Positions 37,268 through 49,325 of a stretch of DNA of 64,000 nucleotides are shown here, in pieces (the stretch's first letter is position 1; each line of letters opens with the position of its first letter). The stretch comes from Pyrrhoderma lamaoense (Eukaryota; Basidiomycota; Agaricomycetes; Hymenochaetales; Hymenochaetaceae): the NCBI GenBank assembly GCA_002794735.1, contig NBAZ01000003.1:1364001-1428000 (forward strand), read 5' to 3'. The notes under the pieces are model-generated. The model was given only the letters and a program-made list of their open reading frames with translations. It did no database searches and was not told the DNA's origin. A program made the position numbers and the translations under genes.

Positions 37268-38307
37268 ATGACTTATGCGATACATATATTCAATTCTTGT
37301 TGAAAAAAGAAAAACAGACTTGCCGTTGTAAACCATGTACCACAATATTTGCCTGATTATGACCTTTGTAGTGTTCTGAATATTGAGCTAATTTTATCTA
37401 TATTAAAGATATATACACTTACATGTACAGAGATATAGAAGAAATAGGATATATATACAAGAAAATAAATCTTCGATACTTATAATTATAACAGCTTTAC
37501 CTAACATAGTAGCGAAGTTCGAATGCTTAGCGTAGTATCTCGAGATGAATAGAAGACTCTTATACTGATTCATAGTTATTGAATATTCTTTACCCGCGGC
37601 ATGTTGATGTTATAGAATATCAATCCCGATATATCTCAAGACAGTTGCTTCCCCATATGAATACATGTGGCTGAGGCAATATATAGGGCAGTTACCAGAG
37701 ATTCAGATAACAATCTTAGCTACAATGTGATTGGAAATTGTGAAAATGAAATAGTCTGAGGACTTGTAAATTGGAAGGTAGCTGAAGTACTAGGGGTCCC
37801 TACGATTATGCAGTTCGAATGTGGTAGTATCCTTATTGACTGATAAATCACTCGCTGTTAAGATGCTTACAAAGAGATGTATTTTTACATTGTAATTCGG
37901 ACAAAATGAGATAGCGAGATAGTGGCTGCGTGATAAGATGGAGTTACTACTCCTTTCGACGTGACAAAAGACGATGATATACGTAAAATGAAAGGGTCCA
38001 TAGTTAAAGATTATCAACGGATGGATCCCAGATAAAGAAGAGAATACAACGAGTAAATCGGGATTTTTAAGACATCTATAGGGTATAAATGTTGTACCTA
38101 CCGCAGTGGGATAAGTCAAAAGACGCCGCAGAGAAAAGGATATGACATACATAAGTTATATACACGTACATGAGATAGTGTTACACGGGCTCATAATCAT
38201 AATCATCACTAAGGCATATGCACTGTTAGCAGCTAAAAAATTAAAACTGACATTAATTCCGAGTTAATGAGGACGATAAAGTAATACACATACAACGATT
38301 TCTGTGG
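37268..38307. other. Intergenic
   Basis: No gene supported; the minus ORF at 37790-38152 is random-looking. At about 38083-38098 the sequence contains ATAGGGTATAAATGTTG, identical to the TATA region of the small Cys/His gene at 61808-62038, but no such gene follows. Confidence 0.45.
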
Positions 38308-38520
38308 CTAGAAAGCAAAAGCAGAAATAAGATAGGCCGATAAAGCCACTGCAAATCCTGAGGCAGCGAGTGGTATAGCCGTATATGGAACTAATAATGC
38401 GCCAGACATGGTATGTCCTAGATATTTCTTTGATAGCTCTGGATCAAGGACAGCCAGGAGAGAAGTGGGTGAATCAAAAATCGGGTCTTCATAAATGTCG
38501 AAAGGAAGTCCAGCGGCCAT
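38308..38520 (-). CDS. Small hydrophobic hypothetical protein
   Basis: 70 codons from an ATG at 38520, preceded by a TATAAATG sequence. The first half is acidic and soluble (LPFDIYEDPIFDSPTSLLAV), the second half hydrophobic (SGALLVPYTAIPLAASGFAV and ALSAYLISAFAF), which could be one or two membrane helices at the C-terminus. No homolog recognised and no introns. It lies alone between two large non-coding stretches. Confidence 0.35.
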   Translation of the reverse strand: MAAGLPFDIYEDPIFDSPTSLLAVLDPELSKKYLGHTMSGALLVPYTAIPLAASGFAVALSAYLISAFAF

Positions 38521-39014
38521 TTATATGCAGATTAAAACCTAACACGACGTCTAGGAGAAGCTGATGATGAGAAGCAATAGTAATTTGGGCAAGCTTTTTA
38601 TAGTGTTGACCCAAAGTTCGGCGATACTAAAGATGGTACTTGATAATAGGTATTTGCGGCCGGCTGGTATGCAATGAGTAACCCGCGTACCTAGCTTTTG
38701 TCTTATATGTCTTGTAACAATACTTATCATTGAGTAATTCGCAGCACAATCTAGCTTCAAAAGGCATTAACCTCTATTCACATGATCCATTCTGACAATA
38801 CTACGGGAAGCGAAACACAGACGCGCCAAACAATAGTGGATATCTTACGTATTCATTCCCATTTAGCGATCATTAGGTAATATGCATTCATTCAACAAAA
38901 ACACTACTATATATACTAGTACCTAAAATGTTCATGAAGAAAACAAAGGGAGAGTCCAGTAGATAAATCAAAGTCCTGTCGACATTATTGTATTAGATAT
39001 CTCGTGATGCAATC
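38521..39014. other. Intergenic
   Basis: AT-rich spacer upstream of the small hydrophobic ORF and downstream of the Egh16-like gene. No other feature seen. Confidence 0.5.
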
Positions 39015-40367
39015 TCAAACCGAACTCCTCCCAAAGATACGCGAGCGGCGGACACGCTCAAGACGCCTCTCAAGATCTGCAGCTAAGGCAAGCTCAGCAT
39101 CATGAAGTGAAACTTCAGAGTCATCTTCACTTTCGTCATCATCCAAGTCGCGCTGGATATTCTTCACGGCTTTAGCACCTGCGCCACTGATAGTAGACTC
39201 AGAGGCTGAAGCTTCTCCCGAAACCTGACCAGTAGAGCCAGAGGAAACCGCCCCGCTAGCCACGCCAGTAACGCCCGTGGCTGCCGAAGATCCATCAATT
39301 ACTGAGTTACATATAGAGGATCAGAATAAGAAAAACCTACCAGAAGCACTGGCAGCACTGTCTGTAGCAGTCAAGGCCGAATCTGTAACAGAGTTGTCGG
39401 AGGATACAACATCGCCGGTCGCTGTTGCACCTGTTGCATCAGTACTGTCAGCTGTTGCATTTCCTGAGCTTGATCCAGCGTTTGTTACTAAAAAGCGAGA
39501 AAAATTGAATGATGATCAAAACTTGGTATACTTTGGCATAGTGATGCATACCAGCTACACAGCCGCCAAACGGTCCAGCTATAGCTGAGTTACGGCAACG
39601 GACAAGACATGCATCGCCATTTGGACCACCTGTGCAAGTCGCGCCCGTAGGCATCTCTAAAATGAAAGATGAAGAATTATGTTTAGTAACTCTGTTATTT
39701 TCTTGAGGTGAATATATACGCACGTGCTACCAGGGCAAAATCTGTGGCTTTTGCGTTGCTTCTAGATCTGGTTCCCGGAACATTCGTAGTCACTGTCATA
39801 GCTGCAAAGCTGGCCCCAGTGGCATCAGTTGATACTTCACAAGTATAAGGGCTATGCAAAAAGGCTTAATATGGAATCGACAATTCTACAATACTAGAGC
39901 TTACCCTGCTCCATCACCATTCACTTGATGAAGAGTCATGGTGACAGTGCCATCTTCGGCTGCAGAGGGAAGCCCAGCAGCAACAGCGGCTAAAGTAACC
40001 TTAAAATGGAGCAGAGGTGAGTGCAATACATCGGGCTTACCATTGAGCTGTGTTGCAACATCATTGTTTCCCCCAGCAAGTGTGCGTCCACATACACCTG
40101 CATTTCCATTCTTTATTTCCACATCACGAATGATGCTTGTATCTTGCTATATTTTGTAGTTTAAGATTAGCTAAACAGCTAAGGACTGATTAAAATTTAG
40201 TATACCTGAAATGGATTTCTCCGTGTTCCATCACGCGGAGTACTGGCAATAACTCCAAATCCTTGTCCGTTAACACCATTTGTACCGGTGACAGCGGTCA
40301 GAACTCCGTGTGCATTAACATGGAGAGCAAGAGCAAGGAAAGAAAAGAAAATACGAGAGGCATGCAT
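39015..40367 (-). CDS. Secreted Egh16/MAS1-like protein
   Basis: Seven exons (40367-40206, 40146-40041, 39989-39905, 39851-39724, 39656-39552, 39487-39341 and 39301-39015) join in frame without a break, giving about 340 aa. A signal peptide (MHASRIFFSFLALALHVNA) precedes HGVLTAVTGTNGVNGQGFG, TPRDGTRRNPFQ, GVCGRTLAGGNNDVATQLN, DGTVTMTLHQVNGDGAGPYT, TTNVPGTRSRSNAKATDF and ATCTGGPNGDACLVRCRNS, the hallmarks of the Egh16/MAS1 family: proteins expressed during appressorium formation or infection in pathogens, also present in saprotrophs and symbionts. After FGGCVAV comes a long Ser/Thr/Ala-rich tail (exons 6-7) that turns acidic (DLDDDESEDDSEVS) and then Arg-rich. Conserved cysteines are present. 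The gene looks functional. Confidence 0.88.
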
Positions 40368-42183
40368 ATCTCAAGAGGTGAAACTACAGACGCAAAGTAA
40401 AAAACAATAAGAGACGTGCGCAGCACGAAGAGAAGGACTATGAAAGATTTAAAAAAGAGAAGTAAGACCAGCCTGAGGACCATCTAGCCATGGTTTTTGG
40501 CATTTTATAGCGAGTTTGTTGGTCTGAAAAATGATGGTTGTACATTCAAAACTGTCCAAATTGGCGAACATGACATTTCACATCTATTCTAAATGAAGGC
40601 GGATGCAACGGGTGCAGATACGGGTGCAATGGTTGAGGTCCCGACCTGGATGTATGTTGCTTCTTAATTCGAGAACATATGCTCAAAGAAGACTTAACAA
40701 GAAAAGCTGTGTATGCTTACTTGGAAACCCGACTTTTTTTACTCACAGCACAAGTAATGGAAGCCTAGCGGAAGTCGCTACATACTACTGTAGCTTCAGA
40801 GGGAAAAGGACACATCTCAGATATTCCAACTCTGGTAGCCATTTGTTATTCCGGGTGCAATGTTAAACTCTGTGGGCTCTTCTTTCAACAAAATTATGAC
40901 CTTCAAATCCGGGCAAGAAACATACATGCAACGACCGATGTCGATTGCATGCGTCAATTCGGCCGATTGAATAATCCTTAGTTTTATTGGTGAATGCGTG
41001 AGAAATATTACCATGCAAGTCTGCAGGGAAAATGATCCAATGAGTTACTTGGAAGTCAAGTTATGAACGCACAGAGAGGCGAATTCGCAGTTCAACGGCC
41101 ACATTTACTTGGAAGCTGAAACACTGTGATTATGACACAAAAATGGAAGAGTACAAACACCCAGCGAGTTAGAAATGATGAAAATAGGAATGGGAATTCA
41201 CTTCCGCATCCTTGCCTCCTTCCTTAGGGAGAAAAAAAAGAAGTTCTGATTATTTTAACTATAATATATACCTTCCCAATTAGGAAATTTATAACCCGCA
41301 AATTCATTGTATGGGATACCGTTCGGTGACCTCGACATTAATGCCATTTTCAAACCACATTTATCGCATTATTCACTTCATTTGTAACACTCTACTAGCT
41401 AATATGAGAGCTACAATTACTACAGGCTCTTAAGTGATGTAAACTCTGCTTCGTGATATAGCTCAGTATACTACACAAGTCCTTGATTTGTCGTGCTCGA
41501 GAGTTTAGATAGAGCACGATTGCGATCGAGTGGGCGTTCTAGTCTCAATCAGATAAGTTTATAGCTCTAATGTACCGAAATTTCGTATTGTAAATCTTCT
41601 AAACACCATAATTTACCGCCAACCAGACACTCTGCTCCGCTCAACGCACACGTCACCTGATTATTAGTACAATCTATTAATACTGTTACCTGTAAACATC
41701 GGACATATTTAGAGATAAAGAAGACATAAAATGAGTATCTGGTACTGTATCTAGTATGATACTTTCATACGTTTGAACATTTTACTAGAACATAATATTC
41801 ATCCAATCATGGTGGCCAATCTTAAAGCAGCACTGCTCAACGGACTACCTCATCAATCATTCCCACCAGACAGCTTTCTTGTCAATCAAGTCTTAACCCA
41901 ATTGATCTCGGTAAAGGCTGTATATCCACACTCAAAACGCTCAAAAAGAAAAACACAGTGCCCTGCTGTACAGCGGCTGGTCTCCGTTCGATATGAAACA
42001 TCCCTACATTCCGAGTCGTACTGTCTTATTACTGTGCAGATATTTAATCTCTATCTATCCATGCTATGATGTATCTCTATCATTTCTCTGTTGCGATTGA
42101 AGCTGCATTCTACCGGAGCTTATGGTATTAGGTAGAAGTTATCTCTCCTGCGTCTAATACCTCTAATCTACAAAGCCTATGAG
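40368..42183. other. Gene-poor stretch
   Basis: No gene supported. An ORF at 41773-42069 (MVANLKAALLNGLPHQSFPP) has some helical character but no family. The rest is AT-rich without visible repeats. Confidence 0.4.
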
Positions 42184-42190
42184 TATAAAA
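42184..42190 (+). promoter_or_regulatory. TATA box of small Cys/His gene 1
   Basis: TATAAAA in the context GAGTATAAAAGG, 88 nt before the ATG at 42272. All four family members have a TATA box at 78-98 nt. Confidence 0.6.
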
Positions 42191-42271
42191 GGTACTCCAC
42201 AACTTTCACGAAGCACATCATAAACTTGCCTCGAATTTTTGCAGAATAACTGAAATCTACTATCAATCCTC

Positions 42272-42513
42272 ATGTGCACTTACAACACCCTTTCTCGTTG
42301 TTCACACCAGCCCGGAGACCACCGCAAGTGGTCGGATGGCAACCAGAAGTTCTTTGTGTGGTGTAAATCGTGCAAAAAGGCAAACCAGCCTTCTGTCTGT
42401 GCGAGACAAATGTCTGAAACCCGGGTCAATGGTCTTCATCAAGAGGCTCACCATAGTATGTTTCCTTCTGAGAATAGCTAAGTAAAAGTGGCTTACATAT
42501 TTCTCTAGATTGA
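42272..42513 (+). CDS. Small Cys/His-rich protein, member 1
   Basis: About 62 aa, MCTYNTLSRCSHQPGDHRKW then FFVWCKSCKKANQPSVCAR and VNGLHQEAHH. It shows the family pattern M-C-x-[YF], C-x-H, H-R, W-C-x2-C, C-[AG], followed by a leucine-containing end; this could bind zinc. An intron at 42456-42508 (donor GTATGT, acceptor CTCTAG) would end the protein with Asn and TGA at 42511. Without splicing it runs to 42481 with eight different residues. No signal peptide, so probably intracellular. Related genes: 59201-59392, 61808-62038 and 63136-63339. I do not recognise the family. Confidence 0.6.
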
Positions 42514-45193
42514 TAAAAGATGGGATACGATGGTTGAGCAATAACAAGAGTATACTAATTGTAATAATAAATGCATGATATAGAATCACTGTATAGAGAA
42601 TAAATACCGCTAATCTGGCATATTGGAACTATTATTATATCTGCAGCACTGGTATCATGTTAATCAAAGTGCTAGTACACACCAGGTAACGGCTACTGTA
42701 TGCACACATAAATATAATTAATTTAATGGCAAGCGAAAACACATATGTACGTCTTCCACTATCTAGTATATAATCACAAGGAATGAGTCCATAGTGTGCA
42801 TACCTCTCGTTTGCATACATTTACATCGATATTCGCCAAGGGAGTCCGAGATTTCGCTATCATAAAATTAAGGTTTTCTGTACGCAGCAGACTGCTATTT
42901 ATAACACTGAGCCTAGATCGGCCCTGGTTACTTAATTTCTACGACTCAAACCACTAATAGTACTAAGTACTGCTACATGATAGTAATATAGCTATGCTCA
43001 TGGAAGCTACTACAGCATCAGAAGAAAATAGTAAAAGCCAGATATGGCTATGAGTGAATCAGCATGACGTGTTACATCTCGGACTATATATTCTTCATAT
43101 ATACTCTTTTCCGTTCAAGTCTGATCTTATGAATAATGACAACAATGACAAGCGTGTTTGGCTGTTTACAACTATTCAAGGATTATACTATGCTTCTGAT
43201 AGACGCGGTAGTCGTGAACACCAAGATTACTATGCAACTACTACTGTTATAATCTTACTACTATGTTCTTACTACTTAAGTCCATGTGCCCGTATCATAT
43301 ATGAACTCGCTATTTCGACGCTAGATAGTAAGTACGGATCAATGCGCGTCGTAGCGTCCTATCATCCCTACTAATTGAATTCATCCTATCTAGTGATATA
43401 TATATATATTAATAGTTGAAGATTACGTTGCAAAGTAAAACAAATAGGCTGCAATTGAGACAAACTTAATATTATTTCGCCAGATGAGTTACTGATGTTC
43501 TTGAAATTCTTAAGTACTCAAGATTTACCTTATAAACTATATGACTTCATCTACAGCTAGGCCTGGTAATGCATACTCTTTGTCCAAAAATGGTGGCTAC
43601 TGGTCTCGATTAATAATATCATATATGTAATTCAACACGACTTTCATTTCGATTATCAATCAGCTGAACGGCACTGCAAGAAGGAACTAAGATACTCCCA
43701 AGCAATTTAAAGTTTCATTTGAGAAGCTGACCATCCAGTTCAAATACGTAACATGGATTCCGAGGCAGTCAACGGGCATCACAACGAGTAGAGCTAGAGA
43801 TTAGTGCTATGGAATTGAGAAGAGTCCCTCAATTAGATAAATCTTCTGTGCCATCGGGACTAAGACATACCTGAAGTCAGTTAGATAGGTTTCTAATTTG
43901 AAGAGGAAAAAAATTACATGTAAAGGACTAATGGTCCATGCTAGTCGGCATTAGACGTGGAATAGATAGTAGTCTCCGGCGTACGAGCAGGTACTCTGCT
44001 TGTTTCATTACTATACATCTATTGGCGCTCCTCTGTTTGAGGAGATTTATGTTCCATAAGAGTTCATATGGCAAGGCGTGTATCGGGATCATGCTTTAGA
44101 TCAATAAATTTTCTCCATTTTTCAATTTTATTCACGATACTATTTTGAATTCTAAAAAAAGGCGGAGAAGTCGTGTCGTTTATATCTGTACGTATACTCA
44201 CATGTGATTCATTCAGTTTAAACTACCGTGCATATACTCTAGAGAAATCTCCTGCTTGTCAATAATGTAGCTCGTTTATACTGATACCCAATATTGCTTG
44301 ACCACTTATATATCCGCGGACTGCGACTGCCTTCTATGTACTGGATAACATACACTGTCTCTGTGCATAAGTTTCACTCTCTAGTTTATCCATATATCCT
44401 ACTTGGCGAGTCTTAAGTTGTCTAAGCCAACTTGAATTGGCGATGGAATGGATGGAAAGATTGAAAAAGGCAATCGGCTTCAAAGATCATATAGAATTTA
44501 TTAGCATTTGCCTGATTATCAATGGTGGACCCGTTTCTAATACAATATTTGCGGCTATCCATTTCTATTGAAGAGGCTCTCTCCTGATATGATTGATAGT
44601 CTGTCCAGATTAACGGATTCCAAGTAGTCAGGGTTTGTAGCATGATTGGCTTATCAACGGTTTGTTTTTTCTCATGTTATTCCTTCGGAGCTCAGCTATC
44701 GCCTGTTACGATAGAAATGCGAGGAAAATCCTCGAACAAAGGGAATATACTGGGTCATCACCTTTTTTACACATATATTGTGATGTTCAAGCTGATAACC
44801 ACTTGATATATAGATTTTTATTCAAAATATTAGAATAGTTAAGCCCGTTATACCGACTACTTTTCGTAATCGAGCTACTCTTCTCTTAGTACTAAGAGCA
44901 CCACACAGCTTATATGGATGCTAGATGAATGTTTATTTTATTGTGAGATCCAACGAACAATGCGATTGTGAAGGAGAATTCTTAATTTAGTAATTTGATA
45001 ATAATAATAGTCACAATCACATAGTAACAATGGGGGTATCTATTAAGGTAATCTCCTGCTCTGTTCGGATCTTTATTTTACTATATATATGAAGCCTGCG
45101 ATGTGGTTCTCTACCATAATTTTTTGGGTACGTCTATGTTATATCTAGGATTAACCCAGATCCGACACTGCTGTACTAGAAACATTTTCTACG
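42514..45193. other. Long gene-poor stretch
   Basis: About 2.7 kb of AT-rich DNA. Short ORFs (43054-43374 plus, 44422-44643 minus) lack domains, and a short TA run lies at about 43397-43408. I see no gene, RNA or long repeat. Confidence 0.45.
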
Positions 45194-47493
45194 ATGAGCT
45201 CTTCGTATGATCCCTCCCCGACAACCACGAGAGTAGCTGATAGCTCAGCAAACAACATTGGGAACAGCGTGTTTTCTTTTATCGCTTCACCTACCCTCTA
45301 TGATGGACTAAAGCTGTTTGTACTCGGCGGATGCATAGAAATGATGCGAAGAGTAATTACGACCTCCTTATCCGTAATGCATCACCAAGTCGTTGAGAGG
45401 TTTTATGTGACGGTCCTATTTGATGATAAGGATGAGCCATTTAGTACGTTTTTGAGCTTAACGTACATTGCAGCTTGTCTTTTAATGACCTTCATATAGC
45501 TTGGATGATGTTTTGGCTTTCAAAGCAACCACAATGGAGTATGTCACTCATACAGTATCTACGCGTGAACTGAAATTTACAAGTTAACATAGATAAAACA
45601 CGTAGTATCCGTGTGAGTACCTACAGATACGGACAAAGCGGCTTAGCAGATCAGATCCCCGGTGAGAGTGGAGACTATAGGGACGCTCAGACTCGGTTCT
45701 TAAGCTACGTGCCATCATATAGTATGTTCAAACTCTTAACAGCATTTCTTCAACCAAGGAATCCACTACATGTTCGAACATTGATTGATAGCTAATTTCT
45801 TTATTTCTACTTTTACTTTTAGACACGCCCATTGTGATTTGGTTCCGCGGTTCTTGGATGACTGTGGTCCTTACTCAGACTCCAGGCGATATGTGGAATA
45901 GAAAAGGTGACGAGAAACTACAGATAACGTATGTATTATTTGTTGATACATCCTCTCCAGAAATATCTGACGTGATTTCTTTCAAGGATGCTGACATGTA
46001 ATAGGACAAAAATAAACGACTTGCTCATAGAAGCTAAGACCACATATAAGAAAGAATCAGAAGGGAGAATTAATATATTTATACCAGATGCGTGAGTGTC
46101 ACTCAGCGATGAACTACATACATTTATTGAGTAAGGATGTAGAAACTTTGAGTGGATTTTAACAGGATCACGTCCCAAGAGACCTTTATCCAGTGTTGTT
46201 TTGGACAAGAAACTCAAACAATATGTGATTGATGATGCTCAAGATTTTATGAAGAGCGAAAAATGGTATGGGGACCGAGGTATTCCGTGGAGAAGAGGAT
46301 ATCTACTATACGGCAAGCCTGGTACAGGAAAAACAAGTCTCAGTACATACACTCCTCCCTATATCACTATAACTTTCTAACAACTATCTACTACAGTCCA
46401 TGCATTGGCCGGTGAACTCAAGCTGGATATCTATATAATCTCTCTTGCAAAGAAGAATATGGATGATACTACTCTCCATTCCTTGATTTCGCGCCTCCCA
46501 CCTCGTTCATGTGCCCTGATAGAAGACATAGATGCTGCCTTTATTCACGGTGTCTCTCGTGAGACAGGGTCTAATGTGGATCCCGAGCAACAGGACATAT
46601 TCCCGCAACAAACGATAGGCGTTACTCTGAGTGGGCTGCTAGGAGCAATCGATGGAGTCGGTGCTCAGGAAGGGAGGCTTTTATTCGCCACGACAAATAA
46701 GTATTCTGCTTTGGATCCTGCTTTAGTTCGTCCAGGTCGTCTGGATGTACACATTAAATTCGATAATGCTAGTAAAGAGGACGCGAAAGAGCTTTTTAAG
46801 TGTTTCTATTCACCATACATGAATGATGATGTACGTGAGTGTGATGGTGGTGATTTGGGACTGTATTTGACCGCTTCAAAAGTACCAGAGGAACCACCCT
46901 CTTCACGTTTACGTACTATGGTGAATTCAGACAAAATGGTTGATTCGCAGAATTATGAACTCTCACAGCTATCCCGGATAAATCACGGTAAAGAAGACAC
47001 CGTATCATGCACTTCCTCTGGTCTGGAACCAAAACTACAATCGAGCTCTCTTACTAGGAGATCACAGAGCACAAGTATCCAAATGAAGCAACAAAATGTA
47101 AAGGAGGAGCCTGCACAAGCACCGATTAACGCCAACAAACTTGGGAACATTTCTATAACAGAAGAGAAAAACCAGGTAACTACCTTACAGGTTCGTTTCA
47201 GATACAAAAGGGCCAATATAAATTACTTAAATATCTACTAGTGTATCATGGCCCTGGCCGAGCGATTTTCTGATCAAATACCTGAAGGAGAATTTTCGAT
47301 GGCTGAGTTGCAAGGACTACTGATGCGTTATAAACGAGATCCAGAACAAGTTGTTATTAATGTTGAAGGTTGGATCAAGGAGGAAAGGGAAAGGAGGGAT
47401 GACAGAGATCCTCGTGCCGAGAAGAAGAAAACAATAATTAGTGAAAAAGCATCAACTTCTTTCGAAGTGCCTGAAATACTCCATTCAGAGTAA
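45194..47493 (+). pseudogene. BCS1-like AAA ATPase with two frame breaks
   Basis: AAA protein of the BCS1 group (the mitochondrial member inserts Rieske protein; Agaricomycetes carry many expanded paralogs). N-terminal helix KLFVLGGCIEMMRRVIT, then the BCS1-specific region (RFYVTVLFDDKDEPF, WMMFWLSKQPQW, TVSTRELKF, RTKINDLLIEAKTTYKKES). AAA core: [20 protein letters not shown], Walker [11 protein letters not shown], Walker B CALIEDIDAAF, sensor-1 LLFATTNKY, and the arginine/sensor-2 region LDPALVRPGRLDVHIKF. A long polar insert (about 46840-47170) precedes the C-terminal block FSMAELQGLLMRYKRDP; the stop is at 47493. Breaks at 45540 (after QPQWS) and 45584-45585. Several introns. The ATPase part is intact and uninterrupted, so only the N-terminal region is damaged. 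Confidence 0.75.
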
Positions 47494-47852
47494 GCACTAT
47501 ACCTATAGCCACTTGATGGTACTCATAAACCATTTTCTTCAGAAGTCCGACGCTCATCTCCTGTGATGATCAGGCGAGTGATATGTAAATACCCTCCCTG
47601 ATGTGTTTGCTCTCTTATCTTCTAAGAATCTGTAGTCAGATGTGAAATTTATTCCGTTAGTATTAATATTCTTTTGTTCTTTCCTTTAAATTATAGACGA
47701 AAATAAACGTTAGTAGTCAGAAAATAAATTTTAAAAATGTTGTATCTAAAAAATCTGTACACGTAATTTATGTGCAACGACAAAGAGCGATACTACATTA
47801 CATAATTCAACTTTCTTGCTTTCAAACAGTTTTCTGTGCTTGCCTGTCCACC
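47494..47852. other. Intergenic
   Basis: Spacer between BCS1-like gene and RPAC1, containing the RPAC1 promoter. No other feature seen. Confidence 0.5.
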
Positions 47853-49325
47853 ATGCCTATACCGAAGCCAACACTCTCACATATAAGCGAGAGGCGGCTC
47901 GTTCAAGTTCACGCAGAACATGTCTCAAATGTCTCAAGTAGAGACTTCCCAGGTCACTATACCGGGGAGGACCACAGCTGGAACCTTGAAAAGTGGAAAA
48001 ATGTATGTACAGGCACCCCATTTCGGTCATATGACAGAGTAATAAAATAATGCTGAAATTATAGGATATGGCAGTAGAGGTAAAAAGGATATCTCAAAGG
48101 AGTGCAGAAATCGATATGATAGGCGTAGATGCTTCAATTGCTAATGCCATACGCCGCACTCTCATCGCTGACGTTCCTTCTATATGCATTGAGAACGTTT
48201 ATGTGTGGAACAATACTAGCGTCATTCATGATGAAGTACTTGCACACCGCCTTGGACTTATTCCACTCAATGTTGATCCGGACCTTTTCGATCTACGAGA
48301 AAGTCCTACAAAGGCAACAGACCGAAACACTATAGTCTTCAAGCTCCATGTCGAGTGCAAACGGAGGCCAGGGGCACCTCCTAATTGTACGGACCCGGAC
48401 CTCTTGTATGAAAATCACACTGTGACATCAGGAATGTTGCAATGGATACCTCAAGGCGAACAATCAGACGTCAAGAACTTCCAGGTACCACGGAACTTTA
48501 CACTCTCCTGTGCCAAGTTCTAACTATAGAAATTAGGACAAACCTCCTGCCCCAAGCAATCCAAACATAGTGCTAGTTAAGCTCCGGCCGGGACAAGCTA
48601 TCGAAATGGAGCTTCATGCTGTAAAAGGGTTTGGAAGAGAGCATGCTAAATGGTCTCCTGTTGGTACGTAGGCTATTACTTGATTTATGGGCACTTTTAA
48701 TCATCACGTAAAATATCATTTGTCTATCCATCTAGCTACTGCATCTTATCGTCTGCATCCGTATATCCAGATTCTGGAACAGCCTTCTCCGGAACTCGCT
48801 CGGAAATTTGCGGATTGCTTTTCTCCTGGTGTCATAGATGTTATAGATGAGGGGAAATGTGAGTTCATTACGACCATAATGAATTAATCAGCTATTTCGT
48901 CTCATTTTCTCTAATACATGGATAGCTACGGCTAAAGTTAAAGTCAATACGACGTACTTACGAGGCGAGAGCATGAGTAGAGAGGTTTTTAGACATCCAG
49001 AATTCAAAGACTGCGTCAAACTGAGTAGAGTTCGCGATTGGTTTTTATGTATGTATTTTTTGTTTCCTCTGTGAGCCCAGGTCCCGAAAATCTAATTCTG
49101 GCTGCCATGTCTATAGTTAACATAGAATCGGAAGGTCCTTATATTCCTGTTGATCTACTCCCAGCCGCTATCGGTGTCCTCCGTGGCCGATTGGATGTAT
49201 TACGAAAAGCAGCAATTGAATTGGCTAATGGGGGGGAGGAGGAAGTTACTGTGCCAAATGGGAAAACAAAGCTAGAAGCTAGCGGCACAAGCACAAATGA
49301 AGATATTGTGATGACGGATACTTGA
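47853..49325 (+). CDS. DNA-directed RNA polymerase I and III subunit RPAC1 (RPC40/AC40)
   Basis: Alpha-like subunit shared by RNA polymerases I and III; it pairs with AC19 in the assembly platform. Six exons (47853-48002, 48065-48484, 48537-48663, 48736-48858, 48926-49048 and 49117-49325) join without a frame break to about 383 aa. Motifs: VQVHAEHVSNVSSRDFPGHY, VDASIANAIRRTLIADVPSI, VYVWNNTSVIHDEVLAHRLG, LIPLNVDPDLFDLRES, NIVLVKLRPGQAIEMELHAV, KGFGREHAKWSPVATASYRL, SMSREVFRHPEFKDCVKLSR and IESEGPYIPVDLLPAA. The start at 47853 (MPIPKPTL) fits the family N-terminus. The C-terminal tail after about residue 345 is a short variable extension rich in Glu/Thr. Confidence 0.95.

Noticed and set aside
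39277..39588. 103-codon plus-strand ORF
   Set aside because: Antisense to the Ser/Thr/Ala-rich tail exons of the Egh16-like gene, whose minus-strand splicing is well supported.
45194..47493. Programmed frameshifting as explanation of the breaks
   Set aside because: Breaks fall at unrelated sequences, need both one-base losses and gains, and show no shared slippery site or downstream structure.
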